A DNA stretch of 64,000 nt, taken from an uncultured Verrucomicrobiota bacterium (GTDB lineage: Bacteria; Verrucomicrobiota; Verrucomicrobiia; Limisphaerales; UBA1319). A model generated the notes under the pieces. That model made no database searches. It had not been told where the DNA came from and saw only the letters and a program-made list of their open reading frames with translations. Both the position numbers and the translations under genes were made by a program. Of this stretch, positions 53,701 through 62,109 are shown piece by piece (within the stretch, counting starts at the first letter, position 1; every line of letters starts with the position of its first letter). The stretch is from contig CAIMWS010000463.1 of assembly GCA_903845125.1 (NCBI GenBank), positions 1-64,000 of the forward strand, in the 5' to 3' direction.

Positions 53701-54653
53701 CCACCGTGCAGTGGTGCGGCCTCCCGGTCCCGCGGCTCTGGCGCTGCGGCAATTGGGGCAGCGTGGCCTCGGTGCTGATCGAGAAACCGGCCCGGGGCGA
53801 TTTCCTGCCGCTCGTTGATGGCGGCTACGGCCTCCAATACAGCCCGCTCCTGGAATTCCACGAAGGCCGCGGCCTGGCCCTGTTCTGCCAGCTGGACCTG
53901 ACCGGCCGCACCGAAGCCGACCCCGCCGCCGGGCTGCTGCTGCGGAATCTCCTGCAGTATGCCTTGGGCTGGCAGCCGGCCCCCCGGCGCAGCGCTTTCT
54001 ACGCCGGGGAATCCGCCGGGCGGGCCTGGCTGGAATCCGCCGGGGTGCCGGTGGCCGGCCTGGCGGGAACCGTCCCAGCGCCGGGACAGCTGCTCCTCCT
54101 GGGGCCGGGCAGCGGCGCCACCCTCGCGGGCCACAAGGCCGGCCTCGCCGAGTGGCTCCAGACCGGTGGCAGCCTGCTCGCCATCGGCCTGGACCAAAGC
54201 GCTGCGGACACCCTCCTGCCGGTTTCGCTCACCGTGAAAAAAACCGCTTATATCTCCGGCTTTTTCCCACCCTTCAGCTGGAGCAGCCGCTTCGCCGGCA
54301 TCAGCCCCGCCGACCTCCTGAACCGGGATCCCCGCGATCTGCCGCTCATCACGGCCGGAGCCAGCACTTTCGGCGGCGGAATCCTGGCCCAGGCCGGGGA
54401 CTGGAATATCTGGTTTTGCCAGGCCGCCCCCTGGCAGTTCGACGCCCGCCAGCCGGCCAATCTCAAGCGCACCCATCGCCGCCTGGCCTTCGCTCTATCG
54501 CGCCTGGTAGCCAGCCTGGGCGCGGCGGAAAACACCCCCCTCCTGGACCGCTTCGCCCAGCCCGCCGGCGCCCAGGAACAACGTTGGCTCACCGGCCTCT
54601 ACCTCGACCAGCCCGAAGAATGGGATGATCCTTACCGGTTCTTCCGGTGGTAG
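50730..54653 (+). CDS. Large secreted GH2-like protein lacking the acid/base Glu
   Basis: A 1307-residue exported protein. The signal segment lies at about 12-29. The GH2 sugar-binding domain is clear (RICLNGLWQWQP, AEVFLDGRRAGEIHF), followed by an Ig-like domain and a barrel starting at FREFWIDGRDFYLNGSR. At the strand where GH2 enzymes have NE, this protein has SMSHNATGYNED, with Asn472 where the acid/base Glu should be. Glu564 (CEYGAPF) and Glu599 (VPEWNAQF) are possible catalytic residues. The last 450 residues are beta-rich and glutamine-amidotransferase-like in places (GDLLIVGKAAL). It may bind rather than cut glycans. It ends the run that begins at 42424. Confidence 0.75.
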   Translation: MIQLISAVVSQRWLGWLLPAWVAALPAMAGEVAPTAAPLPPGVQAVWDLAKAYRETTPSRERICLNGLWQWQPAEAQASQPPPDHWGYFKVPGCWPGITDYLQKDCQTLFPHPAWAGRKPGGVTSAWYQRELAIPGGWEGRRILLAVEYLNSHAEVFLDGRRAGEIHFPGGELDITPACRPGGRHRLTLCVTALPLKGVLLSYTDSASAREVRGAVARRGLCGDVFLASRPAGPRLGELQVSTSVRRREISLNAAVEGLAANQPCRLAVRILEDGRTIQSFTSPPYEPDRRAGGRLELVEKWLPERLWDIHTPHHTLELEVSLLDDAGNLLDTAARQRFGFREFWIDGRDFYLNGSRIFLSAVPLDNAQVGAALATYAAACESLQRLKSFGINFVYTHNYGCEPGSHLGFEEILRAADDTGMLVAFSMPHFSHYEWPSPAADGTNGYARHAAFYARAAQNHPSVVLYSMSHNATGYNEDMNPDLIDGIHEVRDTWAARNVKLALRAEAIVNRLDPRRVVYHHASGNLGTLHAINFYPNFVPIQELSDWFEHWSTEGVKPVFTCEYGAPFSWDWTMYRGWFRGQREFGSAKVPWELCVPEWNAQFSGDEAFQLSEPVRANLRWEARQYAAGNLWHRWDYPYPVDSIRFDERYPVFARYITDNWRAFRGWEVSANSPWEHGHFWKLREGVDRRRRELPVDWENLQRPGFSPDYLDQRYERMDLAFERADWIPTPAAEALLRNNGPRLAWIGGPPDRFTSQAHNFRPGETVIKQLILINNSRTPATCDCRWTLALPQPVTGRQQIQVATGRQERVPLRFTLPATLPPGSYELRAGFQFASGEHQEDSFTIDILPPPAAPPPAAGRIALFDPRGETAAWLKGLGIPFQSVSEVSGLAAGDLLIVGKAALSATGPAPDLRAVRQGLKVILFEQTAEALEKRLGFRVQEYGLRQVFPRVPDHPALAGLTAARLRDWRGAATLVPPRLAYESRPRQGPTVQWCGLPVPRLWRCGNWGSVASVLIEKPARGDFLPLVDGGYGLQYSPLLEFHEGRGLALFCQLDLTGRTEADPAAGLLLRNLLQYALGWQPAPRRSAFYAGESAGRAWLESAGVPVAGLAGTVPAPGQLLLLGPGSGATLAGHKAGLAEWLQTGGSLLAIGLDQSAADTLLPVSLTVKKTAYISGFFPPFSWSSRFAGISPADLLNRDPRDLPLITAGASTFGGGILAQAGDWNIWFCQAAPWQFDARQPANLKRTHRRLAFALSRLVASLGAAENTPLLDRFAQPAGAQEQRWLTGLYLDQPEEWDDPYRFFRW

Positions 54654-55050
54654 GAAACGGGGACGACGGCTGGTGGCAAAAGGGATGATGCGCCACCCTA
54701 AATTCGCCCCCACGCGCTGCCCCTGCCGGAAGCACCCACCGAACCGGTAGCGGTCCGGCCGCCGCCCCACCGGCGGGATCGATTGGCTCAAGCGGTGTTT
54801 TCACCAGGCGGCTCATGGAAACAAAAGGCGGTCGAAAGGGTCCGCAAAACGGTTGCCGCCATTCCCATCCAATCCAGATCACCCGCCTTGGCCTGGCCAC
54901 GAATGCTCCAGGGCCGGAGGCCGGATGGTTTTCCACGGGAAGGGATGGCGATGAGGGGGTGTAACTTTCGGTTGCCAGCCTTTCGAGAAGGGGCTTTGCA
55001 CAGGCCCTGGGAGTGGTTATTTTAGCAGCAGGTTGAGGCCTTGAAAAAAG
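54654..55050. other. Intergenic region upstream of MscS
   Basis: 397 bp. Near its end is a weak promoter-like pair, TTGCAC (54996-55001) and TATTTT (55018-55023), 16 bp apart, about 28 bp before the ATG at 55051. No gene, repeat or terminator is convincing. Confidence 0.35.
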
Positions 55051-56241
55051 ATGAAAAGGAAACTGACATTATTATTGATGGGGGTGGGATTATGGATGGT
55101 GCTGGCGATCCGCGCTGAACCAGCCACCCCGGAATCGAAATCCGCACCCACCACCGAGCTGGCCGGCCCCGTAGCGGCAGCGGCCCACAGCAGCCTGGCC
55201 GTGCGCCAGGAGCCGCTGCTGATGGGCGAACCGGCGTGGAAATATGCGGCCTTTGCGCTTTATATCATCCTGGCCTTTTACCTCGCCCGGCTGTGCGATT
55301 ACTTCGTGCAAACCAGGCTGGAGCGGATCGCCCGGCCCGGCGCTGGATCGCGGGATGGCACCTGGATGGAGTTGATCCATGGCCCGGTGAAGCTGGTGAC
55401 GTTTGTCATCCTGCTGCACATCGGCCTGGACCTGTTCCACTGGCCGGCCTGGCTGCAAAATTATTTGTCCAAGGGGATGAAGCTGCTGGTGGCCATTTCG
55501 CTGACTTATGTGTCGCTGAAGTTCACGGATCTGCTGCTCGGGTATTGGCGCAACCGCGTGGCCCCGGGGGCGGACAAATCCTTCCACGAGCATTTATTCC
55601 CCCTGGTGCGGAAAACCCTGCGGGTATTTTTGATCCTGGTCGCGGTGCTGGTGACCTCCCAGAACCTCGGCCTCAATATCACCGGCATTCTGGCCTCGCT
55701 TTCCATCGGCGGCCTGGCGGTGGGCCTGGCGGCGCAGGACACGCTGGCCAACCTGTTCGGGGCGGTGGCCGTGTTCCTCGACAAGCCGTTCGTGGTGGGG
55801 GACCGCATCAAAATGGACTCCATCGAAGGCACCGTGGAAGCCATCGGCATGCGCAGCACGAAGGTCCGGAATTCCGACGGGCACCTCGTGGCCATCCCGA
55901 ACAAGACGATGGGCAATTCCACCATCACCAACATTTCGCGCCGGCCCAATATCCGCACCGAAATCAACCTCAGCCTCAGCGGAGATCTGCCCCCGGAAAA
56001 GATCCTGCAGGCAGTGGCCATCCTGGAGGAGATCCTGAAAAAGCACCCCCAGACGGCGGACCTGCAGACCACCTTCAACCGGTTCACCGATTCCGGCCCG
56101 AACATCCAGGTGGTGCATTGGTGGAAGTCCACGGACTCCAAAGCCTGCCTGGCCGGCTGGCAGGCTTTCAACCTGGAAATCAAGCGCCGGTTCGACCAGG
56201 AAGGCATCCGCCTGGCGACCGCCCTGGCGGCGGCCAAGTAG
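55051..56241 (+). CDS. MscS-family mechanosensitive ion channel with signal peptide
   Basis: A 396-residue inner-membrane channel that opens under membrane tension to release osmolytes. A cleavable-looking signal (MKRKLTLLLMGVGLWMVLAIRAEP) and a short periplasmic part precede TM segments at about 65-83, 108-128 and 140-160, then the pore helix (NITGILASLSIGGLAVGLAAQDTLANLFG, in part). The beta domain has PFVVGDRIKM and IEGTVEAIGMRSTKVRN, typical of MscS. The cytosolic alpha/beta domain ends at the C-terminus. It stands apart from the polysaccharide genes in function and is followed 74 bp later by an arabinofuranosidase gene. Confidence 0.95.
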   Translation: MKRKLTLLLMGVGLWMVLAIRAEPATPESKSAPTTELAGPVAAAAHSSLAVRQEPLLMGEPAWKYAAFALYIILAFYLARLCDYFVQTRLERIARPGAGSRDGTWMELIHGPVKLVTFVILLHIGLDLFHWPAWLQNYLSKGMKLLVAISLTYVSLKFTDLLLGYWRNRVAPGADKSFHEHLFPLVRKTLRVFLILVAVLVTSQNLGLNITGILASLSIGGLAVGLAAQDTLANLFGAVAVFLDKPFVVGDRIKMDSIEGTVEAIGMRSTKVRNSDGHLVAIPNKTMGNSTITNISRRPNIRTEINLSLSGDLPPEKILQAVAILEEILKKHPQTADLQTTFNRFTDSGPNIQVVHWWKSTDSKACLAGWQAFNLEIKRRFDQEGIRLATALAAAK

Positions 56242-56315
56242 GCGGGTCGGCGGCCAGCAATCCCCGCCGCGGCGCGCCAGGGGATCACCCGCACCTTCGG
56301 AAAGGAAGCCAGTTT

Positions 56316-58700
56316 ATGCACCCATCGCAACCCGGTCTTTGCTCCCGGCGGCCAGACGTCTGGGCCGGACTCCTCCTAACTCTTTTACTCGGGATCGCCG
56401 CCGGGCGCACCCACGCCAGGGTGACAACCAACCTGGTGAACGGCGGATTTGAGGAGGCCCAGCCCACCAACGGCTGGGAATTGCATGTGTATGGGGCGGC
56501 GCCCAAATTGGCGCTGGATACCGGAACCTTCCACGCCGGCCGCCAAGCCCTCCGGATTGAGGCGGACGAGCCTTCGGACACCGCCCTGGGCCAGGAATTG
56601 CAGCTCCGGCCAAACGGATGGCACCGCTTCGGCGGGATGGTTCGGACCCGGGCGCTGGACCCGCGCGGATCCGACACCAGCGCCACGCTGCAGGTCCAGC
56701 GGCCGCAAGGGGCAGGGCTCATTACCTCCGGGGCCAGCCACCGGGGCGATACCGGGTGGACCCCGGTGGCCACTTATTTCCAGGCGCCGCCCGATGGGCG
56801 CGTCCGTTTGTGCCTCTTTTTTGTCGGGTTCGGGAAGGGCACCGGCACGGTTTGGTTTGACCAGGTCCAGTTGGAGGAGATCGATCTGGCCCAGGGGGAA
56901 ATCCGGGTGGCCAGCGAACCGCTGGTGGCGGGGGAAATCAGCCCCCTGCAATATGGCCAATTCGTGGAGTATCTCTGCGACCTGGTGCCGGCGATGTGGG
57001 CGGAAAAAATTTACGACGGTGGCTTCGAGGGCCTTTCGGCTTACAAGTTCGCCTTCATCAAGGAGACCGATTTCCAGGAAAAGCCGTGGTATCCCACCGG
57101 GGCGGTGAACCGCGGCCGCTATGCCCTGGATCGCTCGGCTAAAATCAGCGGGGAAACCTCGCAAAAAATCGAAGTCCGCGAGGCAGTCCCCTGCACGTTG
57201 GGGCTGGCGCAGGACGGAATTTATGTGGACCCCGGACAGGCGCTGGATCTGCAGTGCTGGCTGAAGGTGGCGGAGGTGGCGGGGCCGGTGCGCTGGCGAC
57301 TGCACCAGGAAGGCCGGATTTACGCCCGGGGCGAATTCCAACCGGGCCCGGATTGGCGGAAATTCACCACCCGCCTGACGCCCGCGGGGCGGGATGCCAA
57401 CGCCACCCTGGCCTTCGAGTTCCGCGGCCCGGGCACGCTCTGGCTGGACAATGTTTCCCTCCGGCCGGTCGATACCGTGGGCGGCTGGCGCCGGGACGTG
57501 GTGGAGGCCGTCCGGGCGCTCAAGCCGGGGGTGATCCGTTTTGGCGGCAGCGCGCTCGACGAACCGTCGCTGGGGGAATTCAATTGGCAGGACACCATTG
57601 GCGATCCCGACCGCCGCCGACCATTCCGTGCCTGGGGCGGCCTGCAGCCCACCGGGCCGGGGCTGGAGGAGTTCGTGCAGTTCTGCCAGGCGGTGGGGGC
57701 CGAGCCGCTGATCTGCGTACGCTGCTCCCAACGGACCCCGCGCGACGCTGCCGGAGAGGTAGAATACTTCAATGGGTCCACCAATACCCCCATGGGCGCC
57801 TGGCGTGCCCGCAACGGGCACCCGGAGCCGTACCGGGTGCGGTTCTGGCAGGTGGGCAACGAGCTGTCCGGCAGCGAGTACGAGGCGCAGGCGCCCGGAT
57901 TTTGCGCCGCCATGAAAGCGGCGGATCCCTCCATCCGGCTGTTTTCCTCATTCCCCACGGCCGGGCTGCTGCGGCAGGCCGGGCAATATTTCGACTACGT
58001 GTGCCCGCATCATTACACGCCCGACCTGGCGGCCTCGGAAAGCAGCCTGGCCACGATAGCCCGGCTGATCCAGGAAAACGCCCCGGGCCGGAATATAAAA
58101 GTGGCGGTCACCGAGTGGAATACCACGGCGGGCGACATGGGCCTGGGCCGCGCCAAGCTGATGACCCTGGAAAACGCGCTGGCCTGTGCGCGGTATCACA
58201 ACCTGCTGCACCGCCACTGCGGTCTCGTGGAAATCGCGAACCGGTCGAACCTCATCAACAGCTTCGGCTCGGGCATCCTGCACACGGACAACCACCGCCT
58301 CTACCGGCGGCCCACCTACCATGCCCAGCAGCTCTATGCCACCCTGGCGGGGCGGCACCCGCTGCGCATCCACTCGGAATACCCCGTCAACACCGGCCTG
58401 GATTTGAGCGCCACCCGGTCGCGGGAAGGGGCGGAAGTGGCACTTTTTGTGGTGAATTACACGCTCCAGGAGCTGGCCCGAACGGTGGATTTTTCAGCTT
58501 TCGGACGGAGCGGCCAGACGCTGACCGTCCACACCCTGGCCGATCGCGATCAGGCCGGTGAGCCCGACGCCCAGAATTCCTTCGGCGATCCCGACCGGGT
58601 GGCCGCCCGGGCCTCAACCCACGCGGTGGGCACCCCCCGCTTCACCTACCGCTTCCCGGCCTTGTCTTTGACGGTGCTGACCTGGCACGTGGAAAAGTGA
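56316..58700 (+). CDS. Secreted GH51 alpha-L-arabinofuranosidase
   Basis: A 794-residue exported enzyme releasing terminal arabinofuranose. The ATG at 56316 follows AAAGGA and starts a signal peptide (GLLLTLLLGIAAGRTHA). Residues about 38-190 and 280-385 are carbohydrate-binding beta-sandwich regions (NGGFEEAQPTNGWELHVYG, in part). The GH51 barrel has acid/base Glu516 (WQVGNELSG) and nucleophile Glu600 (VTEWNTT), and a C-terminal sandwich with FVVNYTLQELARTV. It differs from the GH51 half of the fusion at 35600-39670, so two enzymes of this class are present. It converges on the RACE gene with a 3-bp gap. The longer open frame reaching back into mscS is not real. Confidence 0.93.
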   Translation: MHPSQPGLCSRRPDVWAGLLLTLLLGIAAGRTHARVTTNLVNGGFEEAQPTNGWELHVYGAAPKLALDTGTFHAGRQALRIEADEPSDTALGQELQLRPNGWHRFGGMVRTRALDPRGSDTSATLQVQRPQGAGLITSGASHRGDTGWTPVATYFQAPPDGRVRLCLFFVGFGKGTGTVWFDQVQLEEIDLAQGEIRVASEPLVAGEISPLQYGQFVEYLCDLVPAMWAEKIYDGGFEGLSAYKFAFIKETDFQEKPWYPTGAVNRGRYALDRSAKISGETSQKIEVREAVPCTLGLAQDGIYVDPGQALDLQCWLKVAEVAGPVRWRLHQEGRIYARGEFQPGPDWRKFTTRLTPAGRDANATLAFEFRGPGTLWLDNVSLRPVDTVGGWRRDVVEAVRALKPGVIRFGGSALDEPSLGEFNWQDTIGDPDRRRPFRAWGGLQPTGPGLEEFVQFCQAVGAEPLICVRCSQRTPRDAAGEVEYFNGSTNTPMGAWRARNGHPEPYRVRFWQVGNELSGSEYEAQAPGFCAAMKAADPSIRLFSSFPTAGLLRQAGQYFDYVCPHHYTPDLAASESSLATIARLIQENAPGRNIKVAVTEWNTTAGDMGLGRAKLMTLENALACARYHNLLHRHCGLVEIANRSNLINSFGSGILHTDNHRLYRRPTYHAQQLYATLAGRHPLRIHSEYPVNTGLDLSATRSREGAEVALFVVNYTLQELARTVDFSAFGRSGQTLTVHTLADRDQAGEPDAQNSFGDPDRVAARASTHAVGTPRFTYRFPALSLTVLTWHVEK

Positions 58701-58703
58701 CCC

Positions 58704-60221
58704 TCAGGAATCAAATCCCATGGCCTCGGCGTAGATGTCCTGGAACTGCGGATCCGCGCTCAGGGAAAGGTGGCTGACCCGGCGGCGGAGATCGTGGTAA
58801 TCGCCATTTTCGGGGTGGCGGGGGAAAAGCGCCATTTTGGCGCCGAGCAAAGCGGTATTGCCGGAGGGCTCCACCTGGTCGGGCGAAAAGTCGAACAAGC
58901 CGATGCGGCGGGCGCTGTGCCGGTTGATGTAGTTGCCGAAGGCGCCCGCCAGGTAAACGCGCGCCACGTCCGAGCTTTTGGCGCCCCATTGATCCAGGAG
59001 CATGCGGATACCGGCGGCGATGGCGCCTTTGGCCAGCTGCAGCTCCCGGATGTCCGCCTGGGTCACGCAAACCGGGGGGGTCAGCCGGATGGGCTCCATC
59101 TTTTTGGCCAGCCGGCCGCTGGGCAGGATGTCGCCCAATTCCAGGCCGGCCGCGACGGCATCCACCAGGCCGCTGCCGCAGAGGCCGCGGGGCTCGCTTT
59201 GCCCCAGGACCTTGCATTGATAGGCACCCCCCGCCACGGTCACTTCCGAGATGGCGCCGGTGGCGGCCCGCATCCCCATGGAAATGCGGGCGCCCTCAAA
59301 GGCCGGCCCGGCGGCCGTGGAGGCGCAAAACAGGCGGTCCCGGTTGCCCACCACCACCTCGCCGTTGGTGCCCAAGTCCAGCAGCACGGTCAGGTCACTG
59401 CTTTGCGCCTGGCCGCAGGCCAGGATGCCCGCCAGGATGTCGCTCCCCACAAAACCGCCGAGGCAGGGAAGGAACTGCACGCTGGTTTGCCCGCCCAGGG
59501 ACCAACCCAGCGCGGAGTCGGTGAATACCTGCCGGTCCAGCTCGGTCGGCTCAAAGGGGTAGCGGGACAGCGGTTCCGGATCCAGGCCGCAGAACAAGTG
59601 GTGCATGACGGTATTACCTGCCAGCACCACCGCATCGACCGGGCTACCCGACCGCCCGCTGCCGGCCAGCAAATCCTGGATCATACTGCCGAGCTGGTGC
59701 CGGATCATCTGCCGCAGCCGGTCCCGGCCTTCCGGGGTCAGGGCATATTGCACGCGGCTCATGATGTCGGCGCCGAATTGCGCCTGCGAATTAAGGGCGG
59801 TGGCCACCGCGAGCACGCTGGCGGTCGGCAGATCCAGCAACTGCGCCACCAGGGTGGTGGTGCCCAAATCCACCGCCACCCCCAGGCCGGGACGGGGGGT
59901 GAACTCAAACTGCGAATGGTCGGTGAGGATGGAGGCCTCCCACTGGGCCAGTTCCAGCACCAACCCGTCCGCCGCCAGGCCCTGGCAGGCCATGCGCCAG
60001 CCCGCCGCCTGCTCCGCCGGCGACAAACGCTCCTGCTGGGGGGGCGTGAGGGGCAGGTCGCCCGCCAGCACCTTCACCCGGCAACCGCGGCAGCGGCCTT
60101 TGCCACCGCAGGGAAACTCCACGCCGTGGGCAAAGAGCACTTCCTGCAGGGGGGTGCCCCCAGGCACCTCCACTGTTTTGCCAAAAGGCTGCAAAACCAG
60201 CCGCACCAGTCGCGTATTCAT
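58704..60221 (-). CDS. RACE-type [2Fe-2S]/ASKHA reductive activator of corrinoid enzymes
   Basis: A 505-residue cytoplasmic protein. The N-terminal ferredoxin domain has the [2Fe-2S] cysteines Cys38, Cys44, Cys47 (CGGKGRCRGC) and Cys79. An ASKHA ATPase part follows, with VAVDLGTTTLVAQLLDL, LDLGTNGEVVVG and YLAGAFGNYINRHSARRIGLF. Proteins of this architecture (DUF4445) use ATP to reduce and reactivate the cobalamin of corrinoid methyltransferases. At about 505 residues it is shorter than many relatives. No corrinoid protein or methyltransferase is encoded in the window, so its partner is elsewhere. The ATG at 60221 is chosen; upstream extension lacks coding character. Confidence 0.9.
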   Translation of the reverse strand: MNTRLVRLVLQPFGKTVEVPGGTPLQEVLFAHGVEFPCGGKGRCRGCRVKVLAGDLPLTPPQQERLSPAEQAAGWRMACQGLAADGLVLELAQWEASILTDHSQFEFTPRPGLGVAVDLGTTTLVAQLLDLPTASVLAVATALNSQAQFGADIMSRVQYALTPEGRDRLRQMIRHQLGSMIQDLLAGSGRSGSPVDAVVLAGNTVMHHLFCGLDPEPLSRYPFEPTELDRQVFTDSALGWSLGGQTSVQFLPCLGGFVGSDILAGILACGQAQSSDLTVLLDLGTNGEVVVGNRDRLFCASTAAGPAFEGARISMGMRAATGAISEVTVAGGAYQCKVLGQSEPRGLCGSGLVDAVAAGLELGDILPSGRLAKKMEPIRLTPPVCVTQADIRELQLAKGAIAAGIRMLLDQWGAKSSDVARVYLAGAFGNYINRHSARRIGLFDFSPDQVEPSGNTALLGAKMALFPRHPENGDYHDLRRRVSHLSLSADPQFQDIYAEAMGFDS

Positions 60222-60482
60222 GAGCCCACAAAATGGCGTGATCAAAAAAAATTGCAATGGATAACCGCTCCTTTCCCCGCTTCCGGGATGCAAATGCCAC
60301 TGGCGGCCAGCCGAACCCCGCAACAAGGAAGGGAAACACGGTCCTTTATCACCGCAATCAGGAGTGCAAATGGTCCAGTGCAAAAATCCCGCTGCAAGGC
60401 CCGCTCGCGCATGGTATGGTGAGGGGTGGATGGTCTTATGACTGAGACCCTGCGGCCCCTGCGGCCGGAGGTGAGTCTGTGA

Positions 60483-60511
60483 TTGTGTTAGCGCCAAGAT
60501 GGGCGTATAAT
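60483..60511 (+). promoter_or_regulatory. Promoter of the response regulator gene
   Basis: TTGTGT (60483-60488) and a perfect TATAAT (60506-60511) are 17 bp apart. The -10 lies inside a short inverted repeat, GGGC/GCCC (60501-60515), so a repressor could cover it. The message would have a leader of about 195 nt. Confidence 0.6.
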
Positions 60512-60569
60512 GCCCGGCAATCGGCGTCCAGAACGCCAAGCCGTTTCCACGCAGTTGGGATACAGGTGA

Positions 60570-60625
60570 TTGCGCCGCAGGTTTTTGCGCAAGACGGCAG
60601 GCAAGCCGTCCCGATCGGATCGGGA
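60570..60625 (+). promoter_or_regulatory. Three consecutive hairpins in the response regulator leader
   Basis: Inverted repeats are TTGCGC/GCGCAA (60570-60592), GACGGC/GCCGTC (60593-60610) and TCCCGATC/GATCGGGA (60609-60625, one central base). The second and third share two bases, so they would compete. The third may instead be a DNA operator. Confidence 0.45.
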
Positions 60626-60714
60626 TCAGTGGCTGGTGATGAATGTCTTGCCCCAAAAGGCCCGGCCAGCACGACGGATCCCATTGCCTGAACACGGGTA
60701 AATGAGGAAAGGCT

Positions 60715-61152
60715 ATGAACAAACAGGAAATGGCAAACCAGGAACCGAGGGCGAAGGGTTCTCCCAGTGAACAACCGCCCCTCCCAAGGAAACACATCCT
60801 CATGTTGGAGGATGAAGTAGAGTTTGCGGCCTTGCTCAAAATGTTCCTGGAATCGAAAAATTTCGAGGTCACCTGCGTGACCAGCGGCGTGGAAGGCATG
60901 CGGAGAGTCGTCGCCCAGGATTTCGACGTCATTTTGAGCGACCTGGTGATGCCAGACCTGCCCGGGGACCTTTTCTACAAAGGGGTGGAGCGGGCCAAAC
61001 CGCACTTGTGCAAACGCTTCGTGTTCATGAGCGGCCATCGGGCGGATCCCTATTGGCAGGAGTTTATCCGCCAGGTCGATGTGCCCGTGATTTGGAAGCC
61101 ATTCCCGATGCGTGAACTGGAAGCCGCCGTCCAAAAAGCCTCGGAACCCTGA
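60715..61152 (+). CDS. Stand-alone response regulator receiver protein
   Basis: A 145-residue protein with a single receiver domain after a 25-residue polar N-terminus. Acidic residues Asp33/Glu34 (MLEDEVEF), the phospho-acceptor Asp76 (ILSDLVMPDLPGD), Ser106 (FMSGH) and Lys128 (IWKPF) are all in place, so it should be phosphorylated. There is no output domain, as in CheY- or Spo0F-like regulators. No histidine kinase gene is nearby. GAGGAAAGGC upstream of the ATG is a good ribosome-binding site. It converges on the YmdB-type gene over 46 bp. Confidence 0.93.
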   Translation: MNKQEMANQEPRAKGSPSEQPPLPRKHILMLEDEVEFAALLKMFLESKNFEVTCVTSGVEGMRRVVAQDFDVILSDLVMPDLPGDLFYKGVERAKPHLCKRFVFMSGHRADPYWQEFIRQVDVPVIWKPFPMRELEAAVQKASEP

Positions 61153-61175
61153 GCCCATTGCCAGGACCCGACTGC

Positions 61176-61191
61176 GGTGCGGCGCCGCACC
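61176..61191. terminator. Palindrome in a convergent gap (possible bidirectional terminator)
   Basis: A perfect 16-bp palindrome, GGTGCGGCGCCGCACC, lies between the response regulator and YmdB-type genes. It can form a hairpin in transcripts from both sides. No T-run is seen on either strand. Confidence 0.4.
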
Positions 61192-61198
61192 CGCTGCC

Positions 61199-62017
61199 TT
61201 ATCCGCCGGTGGGACCGGTGGCCAGGTGCGGCAGCGGTTCGGAAATCCTTTGGATGTGCGTGGCCCGCCCGGTCTCTTCCTGGATGGTGACGATGACGCC
61301 TTGCAGCAGAACGTGGCCGGTGGCGACGGGAAAACGCTGCGGCTGGCAGGTCATGAATTTCCGGATCACCGGTTCAATTTCGCGGCCCAGCACGCTTTCG
61401 TGAGGGCCGGTGAAGCCCGCGTCCGAGAGGAAAGCGGTGCCGCCGGGGAAAATCTGTTCATCGGCAGTTTGCACGTGGGTGTGGGTGCCGATCACGGCGC
61501 TCACGCGGCCATCCAGAAACCGACCCAGGGCAATTTTCTCCGAGGTGGCTTCCGCGTGGATATCGACCAAAATCAGGCGGGTTTTGGCCCGCAAGCGGTT
61601 CACTTCCACGTCGATGCTCACAAAGGGATTTTCCAGGTCGGGCATGAAAACCCGGCCCTGGAGATTGATGACCGCCAGCGCGGGCTTGAAAGGCATTTCC
61701 ACCAGGGCGCTGCCCTGCCCGATGGTGCCTGCGGGGTAGTTGATGGGGCGCAAAAGGCGCGAGTCCTGGCCCAGCAGGGTATTGGACTCCTTTTGATCCC
61801 ACACATGGTCGCCGGTGGTGATGATATTCACACCGGCGGAAAAAATATCGGCCGCCGTATTGCCAGTAATGCCGGACCCGCCAGCGGCATTCTCACCGTT
61901 GGCCACGACGATGTCCAAATCATGTTGCTTGCGCAGATGGGGAACCAACTGTTTGACCGCCCGCCGCCCGGGTTCCCCCACAATGTCCCCGATAAATAGA
62001 ATCTTCACTGGCAGCAC
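61199..62017 (-). CDS. ymdB: YmdB-type metallophosphoesterase (2',3'-cyclic phosphodiesterase family)
   Basis: A 272-residue cytoplasmic dinuclear metal enzyme of the TIGR00282 family; the Bacillus YmdB hydrolyses cyclic nucleotides and affects biofilm and motility genes. Metal ligands are in FIGDIVGEPGRR (Asp11), VANGENAAGG, TTGDHVWD (Asp70, His71), VDIHAEATSEK and GTHTHVQTAD. The length matches the family (about 265). The start is a GTG at 62017; a second GTG three codons later is possible. It lies 92 bp after the antiporter gene on the same strand. Confidence 0.95.
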   Translation of the reverse strand: MLPVKILFIGDIVGEPGRRAVKQLVPHLRKQHDLDIVVANGENAAGGSGITGNTAADIFSAGVNIITTGDHVWDQKESNTLLGQDSRLLRPINYPAGTIGQGSALVEMPFKPALAVINLQGRVFMPDLENPFVSIDVEVNRLRAKTRLILVDIHAEATSEKIALGRFLDGRVSAVIGTHTHVQTADEQIFPGGTAFLSDAGFTGPHESVLGREIEPVIRKFMTCQPQRFPVATGHVLLQGVIVTIQEETGRATHIQRISEPLPHLATGPTGG

Positions 62018-62109
62018 AGTACGTCCTGCGGCTTAATAAACAAGCCCTCTTTCAGAGGTCCACCCCACCGGTCGTCGCAGGCTTTCCGCACCACGGGTTC
62101 CCGCTCCGT

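Larger units (their letters stand above)
60222..60714. other. Divergent intergenic region with structured leader
   Basis: 493 bp between the RACE gene (minus) and the response regulator gene (plus). It contains the promoter at 60483-60511 and the tandem hairpins at 60570-60625. No small gene is convincing. Confidence 0.55.

Noticed and set aside
55236-56315. Extended start giving a 1154-residue protein through mscS into GH51
   Set aside because: The upstream part reads mscS in another frame. The GH51 gene has its own ATG, ribosome-binding site and signal peptide at 56316.
60222-60932. Upstream extension of the RACE protein to 742 residues
   Set aside because: The extension has no coding character and crosses the response regulator start; the ferredoxin domain begins at 60221.
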